Positions 1 to 6,487 are shown, numbered from the stretch's first letter. The stretch: 6,487 nucleotides of DNA from an uncultured beta proteobacterium (GCA_903920405.1 CAIXMC010000185.1:1-6487), one strand, 5' to 3'. A program made the numbers and translations. Notes: a model not told the origin generated them from the letters alone.

Positions 1-2
1 AT

Positions 3-113
3 AATTTCATACGGACCCATTTCACTACAAAAAAAGTTCCAGCTGTTGCACTAGGAATTTTTGATAAGCAGCTCTCTTGGGACGAACTCTTTATGATACC
101 TATGACAGCATAA
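3..113 (+). CDS. Partial C-terminal end of an IS1-like DDE transposase
   Basis: The plus strand is open from the window edge to a TAA at 111-113, giving 36 residues that begin NFIRTHFTTKKVPAVALGIF and continue DKQLSWDELF. The pattern N-F-x-R-x-H-x(2)-T-x(2)-x-P-A-x(3)-G-I, followed by a tryptophan and acidic residues, is familiar from the C-terminal end of IS1-like DDE transposases (typically YNFVRxHxTLxxTPAM...G). Only this tail is visible, so neither the catalytic residues nor the gene's integrity can be judged. The segment is about 37% GC, clearly lower than the secretion genes next to it, which fits transfer. It converges on gspE with 35 bases between the two stops, and no terminator hairpin or element terminal repeat is evident in that gap. 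The family is assigned from memory of motifs, so another DDE or integrase-type protein is possible. Confidence 0.5.
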   Translation, partial: NFIRTHFTTKKVPAVALGIFDKQLSWDELFMIPMTA

Positions 114-148
114 CAAAATCCCATTCAACTGAACCAGTGCCCCCAAGC

Positions 149-1549
149 TCATTCCCGCGTCACCCGCACCAGCTCTTCGCGCGAGGTTATTCCTAATTGC
201 ACCAGGCGATCGCCGTCTTCTCGCATCAGTACCATGCCTGCGGCTTGTGCTGCGATCCGAATGTCGGCTTCAGAAGCACGGTTGTGAATTTGGGCGCGAA
301 TGGCATCGTCTGTGGCGAGCAACTCGAACACACCGCTGCGACCGGCATAGCCTGTGTGTCCGCAATGCTCGCAACCTGCGGGGTGATTGGCTTGTTTGCA
401 GTGAACACACAGTTTTCGAACCAGGCGTTGTGCCAGCACGCCCAGCAAACTTGAACTGAGCAAAAATGGCTCTACGCCCATGTCGGTCAAACGGGTCACG
501 GCGCTGGCAGCATCGTTGGTGTGCAAGGTGGCCAAAACCAGATGGCCGGTGAGCGAGGCCTGAATGGCGATTTGGGCGGTTTCAAAGTCACGAATTTCAC
601 CAATCATGATGATGTCTGGGTCTTGACGCAAAATGGCGCGAAGGGCTTTGGCAAAGTCCAGTTCAATTTTGGGATTGACCTGGGTTTGACCCACACCGGC
701 GAGTTCATATTCAATGGGGTCCTCGACCGTCATGATGTTGTTGTGCGTGGCATCGAGCCGGCCTAGCGCAGCATAAAGCGTGGTGGTTTTGCCTGAACCC
801 GTGGGGCCGGTCACCAGCACAATGCCGTGGGGTTGTGCGACCAGTGTTTCAAAGCGGCGCAAGACTTCGCCCTGCATGCCCAAGGCCTCCAGACTCAGTT
901 TGCCTTCGGATTTGTCCAACAGTCGCAGCACGGCTCGTTCACCGTGGGCGCTGGGCAGAGTGCTCACGCGCACATCGACTGCTCGTGTGCCAATGCGCAG
1001 CGAGATTCGGCCATCTTGCGGCAGGCGGCGTTCGGCAATGTCCAGCTCGGCCATGATTTTCAGGCGTGAAATCAGCGCTGCATGAAGTGCGCGGTTGGGT
1101 TGAACCACCTCGCGAAGTGTGCCATCGACACGAAAACGCACACTGGAATGTCGCTCGTAAGGCTCAATATGAATGTCGCTGGCACCGTCTCGCGCGGCCT
1201 GGGTCAGTAAAGCATTCAACATGCGGATGATGGGCGCATCATCTGCGGTTTCAAGCAGGTCTTCAATGGCCGGCAAGTCCTGCATCATTCGAGACAGGTC
1301 GGCATCGCTTTCAACCTCATTGACCACGGCAGCAGCACTGGATTCTCCCTGCGCGTAAGCAGCGCTGATGCGTTGAATCAGGACATGGGCGGCCAGTGTT
1401 TGCAATTGGCTTGTGGGGTATTTGCGCAAAACCTCGCTCAATGCCGAAGGTGAACAGTCGGCGTGAAGACAAAGCGTCAATTGCCCGTCATCGTCTTCCA
1501 AAAGCAATTGGTGGGTACGCGCAAAAGCGTAAGGCAAGGGGTAACGCAT
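149..1549 (-). CDS. gspE: Type II secretion system cytoplasmic ATPase GspE
   Basis: GspE is the hexameric secretion ATPase that docks on the inner-membrane platform through GspL and drives pseudopilus assembly. The 466-residue product is full length. Residues 1-110 form a short N-terminal domain. The linker and ATPase core include RFRVDG (138-143), the arginine-rich segment RRLPQDGRI (174-182), Walker A GPTGSGKT (248-255), the Asp box TVEDPIEY (274-281), Walker B with [12 protein letters not shown] (310-321) and the His box [13 protein letters not shown] (334-346). Four cysteines (381, 384, 393, 396) make a zinc-binding CxxC-x8-CxxC motif; the loop between the pairs is much shorter than the roughly 29 residues of classical GspE. 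The ATG start lies 15 bases after the gspD stop with no strong Shine-Dalgarno, so translation may depend on gspD. PilB is the main alternative, but the gsp context argues for GspE. No gspF follows; the gene ends 35 bases from a convergent transposase-like tail. Confidence 0.97.
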   Translation of the reverse strand: MRYPLPYAFARTHQLLLEDDDGQLTLCLHADCSPSALSEVLRKYPTSQLQTLAAHVLIQRISAAYAQGESSAAAVVNEVESDADLSRMMQDLPAIEDLLETADDAPIIRMLNALLTQAARDGASDIHIEPYERHSSVRFRVDGTLREVVQPNRALHAALISRLKIMAELDIAERRLPQDGRISLRIGTRAVDVRVSTLPSAHGERAVLRLLDKSEGKLSLEALGMQGEVLRRFETLVAQPHGIVLVTGPTGSGKTTTLYAALGRLDATHNNIMTVEDPIEYELAGVGQTQVNPKIELDFAKALRAILRQDPDIIMIGEIRDFETAQIAIQASLTGHLVLATLHTNDAASAVTRLTDMGVEPFLLSSSLLGVLAQRLVRKLCVHCKQANHPAGCEHCGHTGYAGRSGVFELLATDDAIRAQIHNRASEADIRIAAQAAGMVLMREDGDRLVQLGITSREELVRVTRE

Positions 1550-1564
1550 AAACTGAAGAACCGA

Positions 1565-3658
1565 CTACTGCGTTGCTTGGGAAGCAGGCATCAAGGCAGG
1601 TGCAGGGGGCACAGGTACTGCTGCCTTGGCGGGCGGTGCGGGTGGCAACAGAGGGGCCTCGTTGATGGGCAACACGCTGCTCTTGGCGGGCTGGGCGTTT
1701 TGCAGGCCTGAGCGCATCAGGTCGTAGCGATCGAGCGACAAGCGCTCGCTGCTGCGGGCATCGCGCACGACCACAGGGCGTAAAAACACCATCAGATTGG
1801 TTTTTTTGCGTGTTCGGGCTTCGCTTTTGAACAGGTTGCCAAACCAGGGAACATCGGCCAAGCCGGGCACTTTTTCTTCGTTGCCTGAATACTCGTCTTG
1901 CAACAAACCTCCCAGCACCACAATGCTGCCGTCTTCAACCAAAACGGTTGATTCGATGGTGCGTTTGTTGGTGGTTGGGCCATTGCTGGCGTTCACAGTA
2001 GAGGCTAAAACGCTCGAAACCTCTTGGTAGATCACCAGTTTGACAGTGCCGTTTTCGCTGATTTGTGGTTTAACCTTCAGCGTCAAACCCACATCTTTGC
2101 GTTCAATGGTTTGAAAGGGGTTTACCGTTCCACTGGTGGTGCTGCCTGTGCTTGTAAATTGACCCGTGACAAAAGGAACGTTTTGACCAATGACGATTTT
2201 GGCTTCTTCGTTATCGAGCGTGAGCAAATTGGGGGTGGACAGCACATTGCCACTGCCTGAATCTTCCAGAAAACGTGCCAGAAAACCCAGCACATACACC
2301 CCATTGACCTTTTGCGCTGCGCCTACATTCAGACCACGCGCAGGGGTGACTGTTCCGCTTCCAGCACCAATGGCTAAGTTCATGATATTTTTGCCAACTG
2401 TTCCAAAGTTGCTTCCCAACAAGCCAATCACACCGCTGTCAGCATCGCCAATCGGGCCTTGCCATTGAATGCCAAATTCTGCGGCTTTGTCCATGCTCAC
2501 TTCAGCAATTAAACTTTCCACAAACACCTGGGCACGCCGGGTATCTAGTTGATCTATGACGGCGCGCAATTGGCGGTATTGCGGCTCGGGTGCTGTGATG
2601 ATGAGCGAATTGGTGGCCACATCGGCCTGAATTTGCCCGCCAGTGGTCACCACGGGTGCGGCTGTGTTTCCTGTGGTCGAGCTGCCCGTCGATGCAGCAG
2701 TGCCCGCAAGGGCTGCCCGCAAAGTGGTGGCCATTTTGCTGGCTTCGGCGTTTTTAAGATAAACCACATGGATGTTGCCCATGTCCCCGCCGCCGGCATC
2801 GGGTTGGTCAAGTTTGTCCACCAATCCTGTGATGAGCGCCAACTGGGCTGCGTTGGATGCTCTCAAAATCAATACATTTGAGCGGGGTTCTGCCACCAGC
2901 GTGGTTTTGAACGTCGTTTCGGCCTGACTGGTTGGAGCTGCGCCAGATGACGATCCCATCAGCTTGAGCACCAGAGGTGCTAGGTCTGATGCAATGGCGT
3001 GTTTAAGTGGCAACACCAGCACATCGGTGGCGTTGGCCACATCCATCGCCGCAATGATGCGCCCAATACGGCGAAGATTGTCAGCGTAGTCAGTAATCAC
3101 CAGCGTGTTGTTGCCAGGGTTGGCATTGATGGTGTTGTTGGGGCTGATCAACGGGCGAAGAATGGGCACCAGATTGTTGGCAGATTCAAAATTGAGGCTG
3201 AAAATTTGCGTCGCAATCTGGTTGCCCACGGGCGATCCACGGCCTTCACCTTCATTGACGATCACGCCATCGGTCTGTAGCTTGGCATCGGCCTCTGGCA
3301 CCACTTTGTACAGGCCGGCAGACTCGACCAGGGTGAAACCTTGCAAGCGCAGTGCGGATACAAATTGCCCCATGGCTGCAGAGCGACTCACGGCTTTTTC
3401 AGTGACCAGTGTGATGGTGCCTTTGACACGGGGGTCCACCACAACATTCATGCCGGTGATGGTGGCAAAGGTACGCGCCACCGCTTCAATGTCTGCGGCC
3501 TGAAAATTCAGCGTGATAGGCTCATTGTGGTGCTTTGGTTTGGTGATGGTCCGGGCTGATAAATTGATAGGAAAAGTGCCTATAACGCCCGTCAACAGTG
3601 CATAGATAGCTATTGAAATAATAGTAATAAAAACGTGTTTTGGATGGAATTTGGTCAT
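1565..3658 (-). CDS. gspD: Type II secretion system outer-membrane secretin GspD
   Basis: GspD forms the large multimeric channel in the outer membrane through which T2SS substrates leave. The 697-residue protein has a basic N-terminus and a hydrophobic segment at about 9-27 that serves as a signal peptide; there is no lipobox cysteine. Domains follow in the usual order: N0 (about 46-120), N1 (about 150-206), N2 (about 212-287), N3 (about 295-375, with a Ser/Thr/Gly-rich loop at 318-341), then the secretin barrel (about 376-632). The secretin signature includes TVLVEDGSIVVLGGLL (571-586) and VPGLADVPWFGNLFKS (597-612). A conserved-looking LDRYDLMR segment (642-649) leads into a Pro/Ala-rich tail of about 40 residues, with no pilotin-binding domain that I recognise. 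The ATG start is 6 bases after the gspN stop and gives a proper signal peptide. The first 58 bases of the gene are unusually AT-rich (28% GC). Confidence 0.97.
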   Translation of the reverse strand: MTKFHPKHVFITIISIAIYALLTGVIGTFPINLSARTITKPKHHNEPITLNFQAADIEAVARTFATITGMNVVVDPRVKGTITLVTEKAVSRSAAMGQFVSALRLQGFTLVESAGLYKVVPEADAKLQTDGVIVNEGEGRGSPVGNQIATQIFSLNFESANNLVPILRPLISPNNTINANPGNNTLVITDYADNLRRIGRIIAAMDVANATDVLVLPLKHAIASDLAPLVLKLMGSSSGAAPTSQAETTFKTTLVAEPRSNVLILRASNAAQLALITGLVDKLDQPDAGGGDMGNIHVVYLKNAEASKMATTLRAALAGTAASTGSSTTGNTAAPVVTTGGQIQADVATNSLIITAPEPQYRQLRAVIDQLDTRRAQVFVESLIAEVSMDKAAEFGIQWQGPIGDADSGVIGLLGSNFGTVGKNIMNLAIGAGSGTVTPARGLNVGAAQKVNGVYVLGFLARFLEDSGSGNVLSTPNLLTLDNEEAKIVIGQNVPFVTGQFTSTGSTTSGTVNPFQTIERKDVGLTLKVKPQISENGTVKLVIYQEVSSVLASTVNASNGPTTNKRTIESTVLVEDGSIVVLGGLLQDEYSGNEEKVPGLADVPWFGNLFKSEARTRKKTNLMVFLRPVVVRDARSSERLSLDRYDLMRSGLQNAQPAKSSVLPINEAPLLPPAPPAKAAVPVPPAPALMPASQATQ

Positions 3659-3664
3659 GCCGGA

Positions 3665-4450
3665 TTAACCCACTTTGATGATGGAGCGTGCGCCGTTACG
3701 CCGCCCGATGATGTTTAATAAATTGTCCAGGGCTGCCTGGTGTTCTGGCACTGCACTGGCTTCGCCGTTAAAGCGAAGTTTGCCGCCTACCCACTGGCCA
3801 CTGCCCGAGAGTTGCAGACTACCCCGTATCGTAGAAAGAGACAGCGCAGGGGAACTGCCGCCTGTCAAAATGAGCCGATAGCTGCCCATGGGACGCAATG
3901 TGGAGAGGTGCGAGGCCATGTCGATGGCCTCCAACTGCGCTTGACCTGCCACCTGCATGCGACCGGATAACCAGGTGAGGGTCATGCCCTGTGTTGTCAG
4001 GTTTAAGTCGCCTTGAACTTGAATGGTATTCCAGGGTGTTCCCAAACCGCTTAACCATTGTGCAGGCCATTGTGATGGACTATCAGACAACACCATCTGC
4101 CATCCCCCCCAGCGCGGCATCAGGTTGATCAGAGAATTTTGCTGCATACAACAGTTTGCACGCCATGTAACACGCACACCCGTGAGTGTGGGCGATATAT
4201 CCCAAGTCAATCGGCTGGGCAGGGTGGAAGCATCCAGGCTACCTGCACCCCCTGTGAGCGTCAGACGCGCCGAACCTGCCCACAGTGTGCCTTTTGTCTC
4301 TTGCAATAGCACCTGGCCCCCACTGGCCTGTTTCACCCAAAAAGCCAGCCAGCTCGCGGGGGCATACACCATCACGGTCAGCATCAAACCTAGCAATGCT
4401 CCCGCCACAGCCCAGCGCCAAGGGGTGACGGCAGATACTGAATGTTTCAT
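3665..4450 (-). CDS. gspN: Type II secretion system protein GspN
   Basis: GspN is a single-pass inner-membrane protein with a large periplasmic part, found in a subset of T2SSs, including those of Xanthomonas and Burkholderiales. It is thought to contribute to the link between the inner-membrane platform and the secretin, a role often filled by GspC. The 261-residue product is a usual length. It has one transmembrane segment at about 12-32, then the family-like APASWLAFWVKQASGGQVLL (30-49) and GTLWAGSARL (54-63), a Cys-Cys pair at 100-101, beta-rich repeats, and a C-terminal LLNIIGRRNGARSIIKVG (244-261), which matches the family's typical G-R-R-x-G-x(2)-S ending. The start overlaps the gspM stop by ATGA (4447-4450), indicating coupled translation, and gspD starts 6 bases after its stop. 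No gspC is visible in the window. Confidence 0.9.
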   Translation of the reverse strand: MKHSVSAVTPWRWAVAGALLGLMLTVMVYAPASWLAFWVKQASGGQVLLQETKGTLWAGSARLTLTGGAGSLDASTLPSRLTWDISPTLTGVRVTWRANCCMQQNSLINLMPRWGGWQMVLSDSPSQWPAQWLSGLGTPWNTIQVQGDLNLTTQGMTLTWLSGRMQVAGQAQLEAIDMASHLSTLRPMGSYRLILTGGSSPALSLSTIRGSLQLSGSGQWVGGKLRFNGEASAVPEHQAALDNLLNIIGRRNGARSIIKVG

Positions 4451-4929
4451 GAGCGCCCACCCAAAACCAGAACCACAGAACCATCCCAGGTGCCTTGCGG
4501 ATTGCGTGTCAAGTGGGCTTCGGTGGGTGTACTGTGGACATTTTGTCGAACTGTCGAAAGCCAGCGCGCCAGCGCGTCTCCCCCGATACCTTTGAATGTC
4601 ACTGTGGAGCGATCGACCTGGTGCGCAAATTGTGCTGCTGCGCCCAAGGGTTGAAGGCTGAGTGCGACCGCTTGCCTGGCCTCATCAAGCGTTAAAGAAG
4701 GTTTCACTTGTAAATCCTTCACTTGGGCTTGAAGTTGGCGCATGTGCTGCCATTGTGCATCCAGCGCCTGATGTTGTGCTGGAGCAGTTTTCAGCACTTT
4801 CAGTGCCGGAGCAATCGCTGTCAACCACACAACAGTAAAACCTGCCAGAGCAGTCGCCACGAACAGAAAACGCTGTTCACGCGCAGACACATTGGCCCAG
4901 CGCGATTGAAGAGATGACAGCCAGTTCAT
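4447..4929 (-). CDS. gspM: Type II secretion system inner-membrane protein GspM
   Basis: GspM is a small bitopic inner-membrane protein that binds GspL and stabilises the platform. The 160-residue product starts MNWLSSLQSRW, has a short cytoplasmic end, one transmembrane segment at about 21-43 (FLFVATALAGFTVVWLTAIA), an Ala/Gln-rich region at about 48-75 likely to be coiled coil, and a compact C-terminal domain that would form the ferredoxin-like periplasmic fold. I place the start at the ATG at 4929 rather than an in-frame ATG at 4956. The 4929 start makes an ATGA overlap with the gspL stop (4926-4929), identical in form to the M/N junction, and has GGTGG a few bases upstream as a ribosome-binding site. 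The 4956 start has neither. Sequence conservation in this family is weak, so the call rests on topology, length and position between gspL and gspN. Confidence 0.9.
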   Translation of the reverse strand: MNWLSSLQSRWANVSAREQRFLFVATALAGFTVVWLTAIAPALKVLKTAPAQHQALDAQWQHMRQLQAQVKDLQVKPSLTLDEARQAVALSLQPLGAAAQFAHQVDRSTVTFKGIGGDALARWLSTVRQNVHSTPTEAHLTRNPQGTWDGSVVLVLGGRS

Positions 4930-6197
4930 GGTTTGACCACCGGTTGAATAACCCATTGCGTGCCATCAAATTGAGCCGCCAACCTTTGTTGATGGAGCGC
5001 AAAAATCATGGCAGACTGTTGAGGTGCAGAAGGGGCAGAACATTTGATTCGCAGTTCGGGAGCTACATAATCAATAGCTGACAATGCAATACCAGCGGGC
5101 GCTACAGCCGAAAATGATGCCAAAATAATTTCAAGATCAGACTCCGTGACGGCACCGCTCAAACGTTGCAGGGCGGCCACTTCACGCGCCATTTGCACGG
5201 GCGCGTCCACCACCACAGGTATTTTGGGAAAGGTATCGGTCAATACATTTTGAACTGCCAGGCGTTTGGTTTGCAGCGCAGTTTGCTCACGCCAGGCAAA
5301 AGCGTTCAGACCGATCACATGGCACAGCACAAGCAAAACCATCGCCCACCGTGCAGGTCGCCACCGAGGCGCACGCAGCACGCTGGTAGCCCCCTGCATC
5401 AGGTAGGCAAAGCGTCGATCGCGCCTGGTATTTTGCAAATCAAACTGTGCCATATCCCACTGGGTTTGGGCTGCCCGAAGCAATCGAACAGACCTGTGCT
5501 GCAAAGTGACAGGACGCTTGAACAGATGCTCGGCAAGGGTGGCAACCGCAGGTTCAGCCACCAGTTCGGGTACATCAGCGGGGTCTGACTGGCTGTTGAG
5601 CCAGGCCATTGATGAGGCTGACAAAGGGCACACCAAAACACTTCTGCCCAAATGAATGAGATCAGCAGACAAAACGGATGACCCGCCCATCAGTAAAGCC
5701 TGATCTTCATCTCCCATCACATACAGGGTATGCGCAGAAGTTTCAGGCGTACTTTCTGGAATGATGCGATGGGCTTCATAACCTGCCAAGGCCAAGGCTT
5801 GCAAACCAGCTTTAAGCCATGCGCGATCACAGGCAGCCACCCACAGGGGTTGGTCAGCGTGGGGTTGAGGTTGAATGGCCAAATGCAGTTCAGATGGGTC
5901 ATCCAAAAGTTGCTCTTCAAGCAAACCTTCCAAAATAGCGCGCAAACGGCTAGCCCCACGATCAGTCATCCAGTTGCGAAGCAAACTGCCTTTGGGTAAA
6001 TGCACCAGATGCCAAGATAGCGCCTGGGCAGGCACCAAAGCAACAACATCAGCTTGTTTATCAGGCAGTGTGGGTAATAAATTTAACTGTCCACAGGCGT
6101 GTGTAGTCACTGAATTGCCGTCAGTGCTGAGAATATATTCAAACTGCGTGGCGGTATCCAGTGGACCGAGGGGTAGGGTAATCAGCAGGGTGGTCAT
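4926..6197 (-). CDS. gspL: Type II secretion system inner-membrane platform protein GspL
   Basis: GspL is a bitopic inner-membrane protein whose cytoplasmic actin-like domain recruits the ATPase GspE and whose periplasmic part pairs with GspM. The product is 423 residues from the ATG at 6197 and begins MTTLLITLPLG. Residues 1-240 or so form the cytoplasmic domain, with the family-like ADVVALVPAQALSWHLVHLP (49-68) and a leucine-rich ILEGLLEEQLLDDP stretch after it. A transmembrane segment lies at about 284-302 (WAMVLLVLCHVIGLNAFAW), followed by a periplasmic domain of about 120 residues. The frame extends to a GTG at 6242, directly preceded by an in-frame TAA (6243-6245). I reject that start because its 15 extra residues are unlike the family and run into the inverted repeat. 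The ATG has no Shine-Dalgarno sequence. The gene is first in the visible operon; gspK, its usual upstream partner, is absent from the window. Confidence 0.93.
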   Translation of the reverse strand: MTTLLITLPLGPLDTATQFEYILSTDGNSVTTHACGQLNLLPTLPDKQADVVALVPAQALSWHLVHLPKGSLLRNWMTDRGASRLRAILEGLLEEQLLDDPSELHLAIQPQPHADQPLWVAACDRAWLKAGLQALALAGYEAHRIIPESTPETSAHTLYVMGDEDQALLMGGSSVLSADLIHLGRSVLVCPLSASSMAWLNSQSDPADVPELVAEPAVATLAEHLFKRPVTLQHRSVRLLRAAQTQWDMAQFDLQNTRRDRRFAYLMQGATSVLRAPRWRPARWAMVLLVLCHVIGLNAFAWREQTALQTKRLAVQNVLTDTFPKIPVVVDAPVQMAREVAALQRLSGAVTESDLEIILASFSAVAPAGIALSAIDYVAPELRIKCSAPSAPQQSAMIFALHQQRLAAQFDGTQWVIQPVVKP

Positions 6198-6212
6198 GGT
6201 GCAAGGTGGGGC

Positions 6213-6241
6213 ATTGTACGGACTTGGTTTTTGGCTTCCCA
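6213..6241 (-). promoter_or_regulatory. Candidate promoter for gspL
   Basis: On the minus strand TACAAT (6218-6213) is a good match to the sigma-70 -10 consensus TATAAT. The hexamer 17 bases upstream is TGGGAA (6241-6236), which matches only three of six positions of TTGACA and lies inside the left arm of the inverted repeat. A start about seven bases after the -10 would leave a leader of roughly nine bases before the gspL ATG, too short for a Shine-Dalgarno sequence, and indeed none is present. This is a motif reading only. A promoter further upstream, or read-through from an unseen upstream gene, is equally possible. Confidence 0.3.
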
Positions 6242-6390
6242 CTTAAGGCGGGACAGAGCTTAAGTCAGCTCCCTGCGCTTGTTACGGCTAATCAGCCAAA
6301 TGGGGGGAGCTTCCCCTGCCAAGAAAACCACGTGAGCGAATCAAACGTAACCCATTTATATTGCATTGGTCCCGCCTTAAGTGGGAAGCC
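6233..6390. repeat. Perfect 22-bp inverted repeat bounding a 158-bp element
   Basis: The left arm 6233-6254 (GGCTTCCCACTTAAG then GCGGGAC) is the exact reverse complement of the right arm 6369-6390 (GTCCCGC then CTTAAGTGGGAAGCC). The arms enclose 114 bases. Each arm is itself roughly palindromic around CTTAAG (CCC...CTTAAG...GGG). Complementarity ends abruptly at both sides of each arm, as terminal inverted repeats of a small transposable element would, but I find no convincing target-site duplication in the flanks (TTTTT on the left, GCGATT on the right). There is no transposase inside, so a non-autonomous MITE-like element or a structured regulatory element are both possible. The loop is too long for a simple transcription terminator. 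Confidence 0.8.
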
Positions 6391-6439
6391 GCGATTTTGT
6401 AACGACGCAGTGCGCCCAAATCTGACGAGCCAAATGGGG
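6294..6439. repeat. 12-bp direct repeat AGCCAAATGGGG
   Basis: AGCCAAATGGGG occurs at 6294-6305, inside the inverted-repeat element, and again at 6428-6439, outside it, 134 bases apart. Similarity continues past the core if a two-base gap is allowed (GGAGCTT against AACTT). A shorter cousin, CCCAAAT, sits at 6415-6421. The copies are exact in the core, but the repeat is short, so a duplication event is only a possibility. Confidence 0.6.
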
Positions 6440-6487
6440 AACTTATTACTGACCACATCCTAAGCGCTAGATATTTTTTTGCCGTAT

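Larger units (their letters stand above)
6198..6487. other. Gene-free region upstream of gspL with repeats
   Basis: These 290 bases contain no coding sequence that I can defend. They hold a candidate gspL promoter next to the gene, a perfect 22-bp inverted repeat, an imperfect direct repeat, several small potential hairpins (for example GGGGA-gct-TCCCC at 6304-6316 and GGCT-aatc-AGCC at 6286-6297) and a T7 run at 6474-6480. Two short open frames cross the region, but both run through the inverted repeat and resemble no family I know. No trace of a GspK C-terminus appears on the minus strand. The density of repeats suggests mobile-element debris or a structured intergenic element. Confidence 0.6.

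Noticed and set aside
114..148. Possible rho-independent terminator between gspE and the convergent transposase-like gene
   Set aside because: I find no GC-rich stem followed by a T-run in either orientation.
780..1085. A 101-residue plus-strand frame inside gspE
   Set aside because: It is antisense to the linker and Walker A region of gspE and has no independent support.
1801..1807. A7 run on the minus strand in gspD as a possible programmed frameshift site
   Set aside because: The in-frame codons read CGC AAA AAA ACC, which is not a standard slippery heptamer with stimulator, and the zero frame continues through the conserved secretin end.
3105..3503. A 132-residue plus-strand frame inside gspD
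   Set aside because: It lies fully antisense to well-conserved secretin N-domain coding sequence; a shadow of GC-biased codons.
6233..6390. Integron attC site or CRISPR repeat as an explanation of the inverted repeat
   Set aside because: There are no paired RYYYAAC/GTTRRRY boxes at the ends and no regularly spaced repeat series; only one long pair of arms is present.
6288..6458. A 56-residue minus-strand frame (ATG at 6458, stop at 6288-6290), open upstream to the window edge
   Set aside because: It runs through the right inverted-repeat arm, is rich in Arg and Ser, resembles neither a GspK C-terminus nor any family I know, and ends 91 bases before gspL. It is most likely chance.
6206..6463. 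An 85-residue plus-strand frame over the region upstream of gspL
   Set aside because: It overlaps the gspL promoter region, crosses both inverted-repeat arms and shows no domain, signal peptide or clear ribosome-binding site.

Overview
This 6.5 kb window carries a compact block of type II secretion system (T2SS, general secretory pathway) genes. All lie on the minus strand and are transcribed from high to low coordinate in the order gspL, gspM, gspN, gspD, gspE. The presence of gspN, the L-M-N-D-E order, the style of the GspE N-terminus and the fairly high GC of the genes (a sampled 60-base block in gspE is about 58%) point to a Betaproteobacterium of the order Burkholderiales, most likely Comamonadaceae. 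This taxonomic call is an inference from gene content, not from a marker gene.

Layout from low to high coordinate: bases 3-113 (plus strand) hold the last 36 codons of a gene cut by the window edge, which reads like the C-terminus of an IS1-like DDE transposase and is AT-rich (about 37% GC). After a 35-base convergent gap come gspE (149-1549), gspD (1565-3658), gspN (3665-4450), gspM (4447-4929) and gspL (4926-6197). Spacing is 15 bases (D/E), 6 bases (N/D) and two ATGA stop-start overlaps (M/N and L/M), so the five genes look like one transcription unit. The last 290 bases (6198-6487) hold no convincing gene. They contain a candidate promoter for gspL, a perfect 22-bp inverted repeat with arms 114 bases apart, and an imperfect direct repeat.

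Together the proteins cover the outer-membrane secretin (GspD), part of the inner-membrane platform (GspL, GspM), the secretin-side accessory GspN and the cytoplasmic ATPase (GspE). They would work with the platform protein GspF and the pseudopilins GspG-K to move folded periplasmic proteins out of the cell. None of F, G, H, I, J, K or C is in the window. gspF, expected after gspE in many relatives, is replaced by the transposase tail, and gspK, expected before gspL, is not seen within 290 bases.

The T2SS genes are all intact and ordinary. The less ordinary features are at the edges: the block is bordered on one side by a transposase-like tail and on the other by a terminal-inverted-repeat-like structure. 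I see no clear evidence of a wholly new system.
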